Positions 1-8,230 of a stretch of DNA of 20,762 nucleotides are shown here, in pieces; within the stretch, counting starts at the first letter, position 1; each line of letters begins with the position of its first letter. This stretch comes from Hamiltosporidium magnivora (lineage: Eukaryota > Microsporidia > Dubosqiidae): assembly GCA_004325065.1 (NCBI GenBank), contig PITI01000120.1, positions 1 through 20,762 on the forward strand. Direction: 5' to 3'. The notes beneath the pieces are model-generated. The model was not told the origin of the DNA. It searched no databases and was given only the letters and a program-made list of their open reading frames with translations. A program made the translations under genes and the position numbers.

Positions 1-2
1 TG

Positions 3-420
3 ACAAAATACCATAAATCTCATCTTAAAAGACTAGAAATACCCATGAATGTAGAGGCATACATTCAGTCTATAGTACTTAAGAAAACAGTCGAAACAAT
101 TTCCTTTGATCGACGAAGAGGACTTGAGTCAAGACTAAATGCCGAAGAGAGCTGGAAGAGAGCGTCAATGGGTTTTATTATGAGAGCAGAGAATCACGAG
201 GAATAATACCCTCTTTAAAAGAAGAGAAGAGAGAGGAAGATGGTGCAAAAAATTTTAAACCAAAAAACAAAGCACCCTTTATACAAGGAGGAACCACTTT
301 AGAGGAACCGACCAATAACATAAATAAAGAGTCGGATTTGGAAGAAGAGACAAAAGTGGTTAAAGAGGTAGAAGAAGACATATAAAAATGGTAAAAATAT
401 TTTAACCCAGAATTTTATAT
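3..420 (+). mobile_element. R2-like non-LTR retrotransposon, 3' end (copy A, partial)
   Basis: The window opens inside the C-terminal part of a retrotransposon polyprotein. The frame starting at base 3 is open for 67 codons (stop TAA 204-206) and reads TKYHKSHLKRLEIP, then EAYIQ, KKTVETISF, RRRG and NAEESWKR. These blocks recur in copy B at 16440-16600. In R2/R4-like elements this region closes the restriction-like endonuclease domain that nicks the target DNA. A second, overlapping frame (about 182-385) encodes a lysine/glutamate-rich tail ending VKEVEEDI. The switch of frame between the two blocks suggests a frameshift, so this copy is probably dead. Similarity to copy B continues through a TTTTAACC-CAGAATTTT-like stretch near 399-417 and then fades, which places the element's 3' end near 420. 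The 5' part lies outside the window. Family assignment rests on motif recognition by eye. Confidence 0.75.
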
Positions 421-1404
421 ATAAAATTATTTAAAGTAATGTGACATAGATCAGAAGAAAAGGCGAATTGGATATATTGTTAACCAAATGTGTATTCATA
501 TTTTTATTTTCATATTCGCTAGTACTATTTTATTTCTATTAGAAATGAGCTTCAATTTAACTAGCAAATATCCCAAAAAAATATTTGATTGGACACATTA
601 CAGATGAAAATAAACTTATATTTCTAAAATTCATACAAAATTATAAAGAATTTGTAGAGCAAGAAAGGAAAAATGTATACATTTAGCAGTAAATAAGGTT
701 TTAGGGCACACATACAAAACTCAGTCAGGAATTCCAAGGTACAAAAATTTAAAATTGTATTAAATTTTTACAAAGTATTGAAAAAACATAGTACAGATTG
801 AACAGAAAATGACAAGAATAAAACAAAAAGATGGTTTTCTTCATTTTTACTATCGATTCATGATCTTTGATGAATTTATCATTTATGTTAACACATGTTA
901 GAAGTCTTAAAATCAAAGCAATCGCCAAGGTAGGAGTTCGAACTGAGACCCCTAAGTAAAATTGTTTGCAAAATACTCGAGCCTATAAACATAATAGAAT
1001 GATTATGTAAATTCACATGTCTTTTGATTGATTTTTGAAAGAGAAACGTATTAGACAAGCTTCGCAGATATGCATGACGAACACAATAAGAAGCCTATAT
1101 CAGCTTGGAAAGGAACATAAAAACAATATCCATATATATACCTTCTAAAGACCCCCTAACAAAGTATGTAGACATGTGAAATTTACAATTGTTTATAGCT
1201 TTAGTAAAAAACCATAAGAGAATTTAATTTAAATTTGAGCTGTAAATATAATATTTTTGAAACTCGCGTCAAGAAAAAAATGTCTTGAAAGTTTTATGGT
1301 GTGAAACTTACGACCTATGAAAATAGCGAGAAATTTTAAAATGAGAGTAATAAATTTGAGTTATTTTGAGGTGGAGTCTATTATGAAAATTTTTTTTATA
1401 TTTA
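421..1404. other. Intergenic AT-rich stretch, no gene seen
   Basis: I see no open frame with recognisable content on either strand. A short motif containing GTTCGAAC near 931-938 looks like a tRNA T-loop, but no cloverleaf can be built around it. The stretch lies between retroelement copy A and the first dispersed-repeat copy, and probably contains further decayed transposon sequence. Confidence 0.6.
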
Positions 1405-1640
1405 TGATTGGGTAAATCAGAATAGATGGAGGGGGTAATCCAATCAAAAACTATCTAATTGGCAATAACTGTGTTAATTCGTATTAACATCATTGCTGCC
1501 ACGGTGTTGACATAAACATCACCGGATCTATAGGCCAAATTCCCTATAATCCCGAGTTATAACTGATTAAAAGAAAAAATGAAATTCATTGATTTGTTCA
1601 TCCTCGACACTGAGAGGTAAAAGAGGAAGAGAATAATTAA
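1405..1640 (+). repeat. Dispersed ~220 bp repeat, copy 1
   Basis: This block shares ordered motifs with 8012-8230 (same strand) and 11871-12089 (opposite strand). With copy 2 it shares AAAAACTATCT, GGATCTATAGGCCAA (1523-1537) followed by CCCTATAATCC, and ACTGATTAAAAG. All three copies share TCCTCGACAC(T/C)GAG followed by GGTAAAAGAGGA (about 1600-1627). In copy 1 the short inverted repeat CTCG-ACAC-CGAG is reduced to CTCG-ACAC-TGAG. No protein is encoded. It could be a solo LTR, a SINE or MITE, or the untranslated region of a retroelement. The sequence does not decide between these. Confidence 0.7.
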
Positions 1641-4617
1641 ATAAGGTAATTCAGAAAAAAATTTAAATTTTTGTCTACATTCATAAGCGAAAATAAGACG
1701 CAGCACTATATAATGTGCATCTAATACCTTTGTGATTGATAATTATTAGACAGTTTTTTCTTTATTAGATAAGGTTATATATATATGATTGATTTAAGAA
1801 TTGAATGAATCCAGAATTGCTAGTATTTATGGTTTTTTTAGGAAACATACAACTTTCTGTTGTATAGTTATGATATTGCAAAGCTTTTTTTAATAAACGC
1901 CATGTGCTGAATGGTTATATAGCAATCTAAGTTATCTGTTTGAATAAGACGCATTAGGGAGAAGTCCTGGCATTTAAAAATTATTGGCTCTGAATATTTA
2001 CAAGTTTTCAGAAACTACTTACAAAATTTGTTAGCTCTTATTAAAAACAGCCAGTGAAATTAGCAGAAGTTAGTCAGACAGTAAGAGACGTTTAAGAAAT
2101 AAAAGATTTTTTTATTAGTTATTTCTATTTACAGTGGGGATTTTATTTCATGGTTACATGTAATATGAAAAAAAAGTTTTTTCGAAAGATTAGACTATTT
2201 AATTAAATATATATAAAAACCAAGCTTATAGAATTTATCCAAAATTTTAGTTTTTCAAAAAAACAAGATAGAAATTTCATAGTTCAATATGTCCCCCAAA
2301 ACCACAAACAAAAAGATCCCAAAGGTCTTCTGGCAAGAGGAAATTTGTTGTGCATGTATTTTTTACATTTGTTGTAATTGATCTGTAAACTTAATTAAAA
2401 GAAAATAGATTACTATGTATAAGAGTAGAATTTTTAGTCTCAAATAATATTTGTTTTGATTGAGAGCCTAATTGTTTATATGTGGAGAAAATTATTTAGA
2501 TTTAGGAAAGATGAGGCGAAGGTATTTTATGGATAATAGCCTAGTTATAAATGATAGGACTCTGTCACCAACGGCTACTCTTTTAGAAAACTTAGTTGAG
2601 TATAAAAAATTAAACTAATAGGAATTAATGCTTAAACGTAAAAGAAAAATCCGTCCAAGAGTACAAGAGGAATCCTATTAGAGTAAAAAGATTTTTTCGC
2701 ATTAAATGGTGTATAAAAAAACATTAGCAGCGATTGATACCGCAAATTCGTTTATCAGTTAAACATAGATTAGTTCGACTTAAATCTGCTGATTTATCCA
2801 TTTTGCAAAATTCGGTACAAATGACACATAAGATATACTCCAGATCGGTTAAAATGACTCTGTATCAACCTTCGGTTAAACTTAGACGGGGAATCCTCCA
2901 GCTAATTATGAATAGACCATATGTTTTAAAAATTTTGGACAATTAGAAAGAAATAACTGAAATATTTACAAAACAATCGAAGGGCTTAGAAATTAGAAAG
3001 GTAATATTCACAACTTGGATTTTTAAATGAAGTCACAAATATACTATAACTTATAAAAAAAACAGAATAAAATCCTAAAAATTAATTTAATATGCAAATT
3101 AAACAACAAAATATAAAACAAAAAGTCGAATTCAAGGTCATGTAATGCTATTTACAATGAGTAGTAAATATTATTTTCCTTCGAAATGGTTACAGAAAGA
3201 AGACATCAAGCTAGATGCCAATGTTTTTTCTGTTACATTTAAGAAAAATTATATTATAGGTGGGAGAATGTATATATCAGTATTGTAAAACTTTATAACC
3301 TTGATAGAAAATTTGACAATTATTTGTAAAAATTAAATGAGCATGATTACACCCAACGCCATAGTTAAGATTTTATTTTAAATATACTTCTCTAAATTTA
3401 TTTAAGTTCAAGTCTCGATAAAAAAATTGAGAATAGTAATCTTTAGAACTTAGTATTCGGAATTGAAGTATAACCGGATAAATTTTAGCTCGAAATTTGT
3501 AAAATAAGCTAGATAAATATATTTTGCGTTTTAAATTATTAAATTTTACATTTATTGAGGCTATAATATGTTCACAATATTTGCTTCCAATTTTATTAAC
3601 GAAAAATCGAATAATATAGGCTATAACAAAGGAATAAGCCTTATTTATAGGTTTTGTTAGAGAATATCATTTTATAGGATAACCTAAGATCGTTGTCCTA
3701 CTAAATCACAAAAAAATGTAACTGAAAAAGCTCTTTATAAGTATTAAAAGAACCTTAGGTTTGGTTGTATTACTTAAAATCGGTTAAAACCATTAATTTG
3801 GTTTAAAAAAGATTATGAATCAAAGAAAAATTCCTTTAAACGTAGTAGACAGTTGTCATGGTACGTCAAACAAGTGGCCGATCTGCTGCAGCATGAACCT
3901 TTTTTTAAAGAAGCGTGCAATAATTAAGAATTTTTTAAATCCATAATAGGAAAATATCAAAATCTTTATTTTGAATGATATAATTGCGAACGAAGATCTG
4001 TTAAAAAATTAAGATGTAAATAGTTAAGTTGACTATGGCACAAAATATATAAGATAACTAAAGAAAAAAAATTAATTTAACACTATATCTAACTAAATAC
4101 ATTATTTCATCATTGAAACAAATTACGACTTTTATATTTTGATAGGAAATACATGTACAGATTTCGAACAGCCATAAACCAAAAATCTCGAATAATAATT
4201 AATATCATAAACCCATTAAATATAAACTTGCAGTTTTAAATATATTTTTGCTAATTTAAAATACAAATTAGTGGATAATATCATACATAAATAAAATCAT
4301 AGGATGATTCATTGCCTTTCAAAGCAATCTTTTTAATTTGAAAAAAAACTTATTTTTAATTAATTTTAGTTGATTCTGTGGTTTATAATAAATAAATATT
4401 TAAGAATCATTCTAAGTCAAAAAAGGTAAATTTTAAACAAAAAAAATTGGAAAACTCTTTAGAACAATCAAAATAACTATAAAAGAAATATTATAAAAAA
4501 TTGTGAAAACTATAACATATTACTTAGGAGATGCTTTCTTAAAAATTATACTTTTAAAGAAAATGATATCAATAACAGAGTTTAATGTTATTTATCAATA
4601 AACCCTCTTTACCCTTA
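1641..4617. other. Long intergenic AT-rich stretch, no confident gene
   Basis: About 3 kb lies between repeat copy 1 and the PIG-A start without a frame I would call a gene. Three local oddities stand out. A slightly GC-richer 30-codon frame starts at ATG 2289 (MSPKTTNKKIPKVFW). A 70-codon open stretch at 2734-2946 begins with TTG, not ATG, and carries four SVK-like units. A GC-rich patch lies near 3838-3912 around CGATCTGCTGCAGCATGAAC. None matches a family I recognise. The rest is A- and T-rich with many homopolymer runs and stops in all frames. Confidence 0.6.
4612..4614 (+). promoter_or_regulatory. CCC motif upstream of the PIG-A start
   Basis: The sequence reads ACCCTTA directly before ATG 4618, leaving three bases between CCC and the start codon. 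CCC-like motifs close to the start codon are a reported signature of microsporidian genes. The other two genes here also have one (17643-17645 on +, 19849-19851 on -). The motif supports ATG 4618 over the upstream in-frame ATG 4585, which has no CCC nearby. Confidence 0.5.
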
Positions 4618-6117
4618 ATGATTATAGCTATGGTTTGTGATTATTTCTTTCCAAACATAGGTGGTATAGAAACTCATATAATGTGTCTTTCAAAAGAATT
4701 AGTTAAAAGAAATCATAAAGTAATAATAATAACACATTCATATGATAATTATAAAGATATACATTATTTAAAAGTCGATAAGTATAATTATATAAAAGTA
4801 TATTACCTTAGTTTACCTTTGGTATGTCAAAATACAACATTTCCTTCGCTTTTTTCTAATTTCAAACATTTTTTCGAAATATTTGTTTCTAATGAAATTG
4901 AAATTGTACATGGACACCAGAGTATGTCAAATTTATCTATTGAAGGAGTATCGCATGCAATTACTATGGGCATACCAACAGTGCTTACAGAACATTCTAT
5001 CTTCGAAACCGGAGGCATTGAAAATATCATAGTAAATAAATTATGTGAAGGTATTTTAAAAAATATAGGAGCATATATATGTGTATCTTATTGTTGTAAA
5101 GAAAATCTGATTGAAAGATTTGAGATTAAAAAAGAAAATAAGATCTTCGTGATTCCGAACGGTGTAAAAAGTAAAAATTTTAGATGTAAGAAAAATCGAA
5201 ATAAAATTCAAAGGCAAAAATGCGGAGTAACGAATTTTATTCATAAAAATGGTAAAAAAATTGCTGAACCATTTGAACTTATTAAACATGAAGACAATTT
5301 TAAAAGTTTTTTTGGTGAATTTGAAAAAAGAATAAAAATTGCTGTTGTTTCTAGGCTAGTTTATAGAAAGGGAGTAGATTTATTAATCGAAATAATACCA
5401 ATGGTATGTTCAATGACAAAAAATGTAGATTTTGTTATCGTTGGTAACGGAAACAAAAGGGAAAACATGGAACAAATGATAGATGATAATAAATTACATA
5501 ATAGAGTATTGATGCTTGGAGAATTAGATAATAAAAATATTAGTGGTGTATTACAAAGATGTCAAATATTTTTAAACACTTCTTTAACAGAATCATTTTG
5601 TATGGCAATAATTGAAGCCGTAAGTTCTGGACTTATAGTAGTTTCAACAAATGTAGGTGGAATACACGAAATATTACCTGATGAGATGATAGAGTTACGG
5701 ATGACAAGTTGTGAAGACATGGTTGAAGGAATATTAAAAACTGTAAAGAAAGTAGAAGAAGGTGAATTTGGATGTGGAAATTGCAATAAATTAAAAAATA
5801 TAAACGAAATCTTTGAAAATGATAAATGTTCATTAGAAAAGTTACGTCCAAATGAATTTTTTCAAAGTAAAGAAATTGTTTATTGTAAAAAATGCAGTCC
5901 AATAAGATTTCACAAATTTGTAAAAAAAAATTATAATTGGAAACGAATAGCTCGCAAAACAGAAAATATATATATAAACGCATTTAAAAACAATGAATTG
6001 AATCATGCCGTAACTTATTCAGATACTTTCGGCAGTTTATTTAGATTTTTTTTCAGGTTTTTAATAATTATGGAAAAATTAATTTATTTTTATTTGCGAT
6101 GGAAACATAGAAAATAA
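4618..6117 (+). CDS. PIGA: Phosphatidylinositol N-acetylglucosaminyltransferase catalytic subunit (PIG-A/GPI3)
   Basis: This enzyme transfers GlcNAc from UDP-GlcNAc to phosphatidylinositol on the cytosolic face of the ER, the first step of GPI-anchor synthesis. From Met 4618 the protein has 499 residues, close to the usual PIG-A length. It opens with the GT4 N-terminal signature AMVCDYFFPNIGGIETH (residues 5-21). Further family blocks are HGHQSMS (98-104), LTEHSIF (123-129), CVSYCCKEN (155-163), VIPNGV (178-183), VVSRLVYRKGVDLL (243-256) and NTSLTESFCMAIIEA (320-334). The last contains the GT4 E-x7-E motif (E325, E333). VVSTNVGGI (341-349) and WKRIARKTENIY (441-452) follow. A hydrophobic stretch near 473-494 before a basic tail is the expected ER anchor. 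Two insertions are odd: about 186-238, and about 383-440 with CGNC and CKKC pairs. An in-frame ATG at 4585 would add 11 residues but lacks the CCC motif and precedes the conserved block. Confidence 0.93.
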   Translation: MIIAMVCDYFFPNIGGIETHIMCLSKELVKRNHKVIIITHSYDNYKDIHYLKVDKYNYIKVYYLSLPLVCQNTTFPSLFSNFKHFFEIFVSNEIEIVHGHQSMSNLSIEGVSHAITMGIPTVLTEHSIFETGGIENIIVNKLCEGILKNIGAYICVSYCCKENLIERFEIKKENKIFVIPNGVKSKNFRCKKNRNKIQRQKCGVTNFIHKNGKKIAEPFELIKHEDNFKSFFGEFEKRIKIAVVSRLVYRKGVDLLIEIIPMVCSMTKNVDFVIVGNGNKRENMEQMIDDNKLHNRVLMLGELDNKNISGVLQRCQIFLNTSLTESFCMAIIEAVSSGLIVVSTNVGGIHEILPDEMIELRMTSCEDMVEGILKTVKKVEEGEFGCGNCNKLKNINEIFENDKCSLEKLRPNEFFQSKEIVYCKKCSPIRFHKFVKKNYNWKRIARKTENIYINAFKNNELNHAVTYSDTFGSLFRFFFRFLIIMEKLIYFYLRWKHRK

Positions 6118-7624
6118 TTCCGTCTTCATATTCACACAAATTCATTTTGATCATTTTTATTCATTTCCTATGAATAGATATTTAACTTTTCAAATTTTGG
6201 AATTTTTTTATTTAAAAATTAAGCGCGATAATGAAAAGTGTTACTTATAGAAAATTTAAAAACAAATTTACATATTATAGCTTTATTTATATAATTCAAA
6301 AACAAAACATATTCGTCGATACAAATATAGTTCATGTCTTATTTACTCTAAATATCTAACAAATTATAATTATGTGTCTGGGTGTGCCAATTAGTTTGTC
6401 GTATATTCTAGTCTATAAATTTCGCTCTGATTTGTCCTACAAATCAGATTCCTTTGCAATGCTTTCACATGAATACATCCCAGCCTTTGTTTTTGATTTC
6501 TTGTTTCTGGTTTGATATAATTACTTCCATTTATATTTACTATCTTAGGCGATAGTTGCCATATAAACTCTCACTTGTTGCTCATTAACTCCCCAAAAAA
6601 AATATAAAAAATTTATAAAGTGTCGTCACATATTATACTTCCGAATATGCGAATTATGACTTCTTTGGATCATTTACTGCCATTTTTATATAAAATATTT
6701 ATTCAGATCTTAAGTTTTTGTCATATTTAATTAAATCCACACAATTAAGATTTTTTTATTCCAATATCAATATTCATAAACTATCAACATAGTTTAAATC
6801 TATTATGAAATAATTTAATATATGTCTTATATTCTTAATATTTTTTCATTTTTAAAATTTCTTTAAGTTAAAAATTTTTTCAATATATTTTCGTCTTAGA
6901 ATCGTGATTCCTTCAGTAAAAAATATTATCAAATCCAAAATGTTATAAAAGTATTTTTTCCTATAATTTATTTTAAACCAAATATTCGCTACAAATTTTA
7001 ATTTTATGTATTCAATGAAGATGATGTTTTGTTAGTCACATGTGCTTATATTTTTTGTGTTTTTTCGGATGTGCTGTTAAATTTTATTTGTTTTCTGATG
7101 ATTTAAGAAAACAACTGGCCGTTTTAATATTAAATAAATGTCTGTGATAAATATAATACCAATTTATAAAGTTAAAAACGACTCAAATAAAATTCAGTAC
7201 TAGAAAAGTCTCAATTTAAGCAAAAAATACCATTAGATATTAATCTTCTTATTTCCAAAAATGTATAATTTTCTATTATTTTTGTTTTATCATACCAAAT
7301 TACTAAAAAAATTGCCGTTTAGGGCTTTGAACCGAGAATAAAGGAAAGATAATTTTAGATTGAATCAAAAAAATCTACCATAAAACATCAAAACATAGCA
7401 AGTGTTGATAATAAAACTGAACTGTTTATCTCGATAAACTGAAGTGATCTCAACATAGTACTTCGATATATGATTAAAGTAAGGATTGTGCGAGGCAGGA
7501 ATTTCTGGATTCAAATTTTATTAAGCTTTGACAATCCATTAGGTATAAAAATTATTCCTAGAAGTACAAAATTATTGCTTTGTATAATTTATGATTAGAT
7601 AAGGATTCTGTTTCTCACCATACC
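6118..7624. other. Intergenic AT-rich stretch downstream of PIG-A
   Basis: No confident gene. Homopolymer-rich and stop-rich on both strands apart from the minus-strand open segment at 6391-6570, which is listed separately. Confidence 0.6.
6391..6570 (-). pseudogene. Possible minus-strand relic of a coding sequence (retroelement N-terminal region?)
   Basis: On the minus strand 59 codons are open between stops, with no ATG at the front. The frame reads WQLSPKIVNINGSNYIKPET, then a basic stretch RNQKQRLGC and LQRN...CRTNQSEIYRLE. The region is less AT-rich than its surroundings. Basic, hydrophilic sequence of this kind occurs ahead of the reverse transcriptase in non-LTR polyproteins, so a retroelement scrap is my guess. 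No diagnostic motif is present and it could be chance. Confidence 0.2.
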
Positions 7625-7835
7625 GGGAACAGAATTGGCTTGGAGCATTCGCTGCTTGTCGTAAGAGACGACTAAAAGGGACTGGTCCTCAGGTTGAGTG
7701 TAGGATTAACAACCCATGCCTTAAAATTACCTTGTTACGAAACCGAAAAGGTAAACAAAATAACTAGAAAAGGACCGAAAGGGGCATCAATGAAGGCGGT
7801 AGTAACGAGGATGATGATTATGAGGATTACAAGGT
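7625..7835 (+). repeat. GC-richer hairpin segment resembling a LINE 5' untranslated region
   Basis: This ~210 bp block is clearly GC-richer than its surroundings. It contains a perfect hairpin GTCGT-AAGAG-ACGAC (7658-7672) followed by TAAAAGGGACTGGTCC, and a second short inverted repeat ACCTT...AAGGT (7729-7752). A stretch of the type CTGTCGTAAGAGGCGACTAAAAGGG is, from memory, common near the 5' ends of several animal non-LTR retrotransposons. The match here is close but was not checked against a database. No long plus-strand frame follows, and the 60-codon minus-strand frame at 7787-7969 looks like noise. It lies about 180 bp ahead of dispersed-repeat copy 2, so the two may belong to one dead element. 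Confidence 0.45.
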
Positions 7836-8011
7836 GCACTAACAACTGAACATTCAAAAATCTTTATTGATTTATATAATGTTGCAAAGCTACGAAGCAA
7901 TTTTGAATAATGATGCTTGACTAAATTATTTTTTCTCCTTATACCTATACTTTTAAACACACAAGTCAAACCAAGGTTCTTAGAATAGTATTAAGGACAT
8001 TGATTTGAAAT

Positions 8012-8230
8012 TATGGGTGGGGAGAAGATAACCACATTAAAAACTATCTCGTTAGAAATGAATGTGTAAATTGTTATAAAATAATTGTAGGTATTTTGGT
8101 GGAATGTAAACTATATTGGATCTATAGGCCAATCCCCTGTAATCCGGAGTCACAACAGATTAAAAGGAGCAATTGGAAAATTTCCAGTTGTTTATCCTCG
8201 ACACCGAGTGGTAAATGAGGACTGGAATAA
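8012..8230 (+). repeat. Dispersed ~220 bp repeat, copy 2
   Basis: It begins TTATGGGTGG and shares with copy 1 the blocks AAAAACTATCT, GGATCTATAGGCCAAT (8118-8133) and GATTAAAAG. It also has TATCCTCGACACCGAG followed by TGGTAAATGAGGACTGGAATAA at its end. The CTCG-ACAC-CGAG inverted repeat is intact. The start motif ATGGGTGG...AGATA..ATAACC also matches the reverse complement of copy 3. No coding capacity. Confidence 0.75.

Noticed and set aside
178..381. 67-codon minus-strand open frame rich in Ser/Leu/Phe
   Set aside because: It is the antisense of the Glu/Lys-rich tail of retroelement copy A. GAA/GAG codons read backwards give Ser/Phe/Leu.
915..960. tRNA-like T-loop (GTTCGAAC)
   Set aside because: The T-stem does not pair properly, and no D-arm, anticodon arm or acceptor stem can be placed around it.
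3345..3435. tRNA-like sequence ending AAGTTCAAGTCTCG
   Set aside because: The T-stem has a mismatch, and no matching acceptor or anticodon arm was found.
4827..5983. Several minus-strand frames inside PIG-A
   Set aside because: They are shadows of a strongly conserved plus-strand gene.
7787..7969. 60-codon minus-strand frame
   Set aside because: It overlaps the GC-richer hairpin segment, has no family resemblance, and is probably non-coding.
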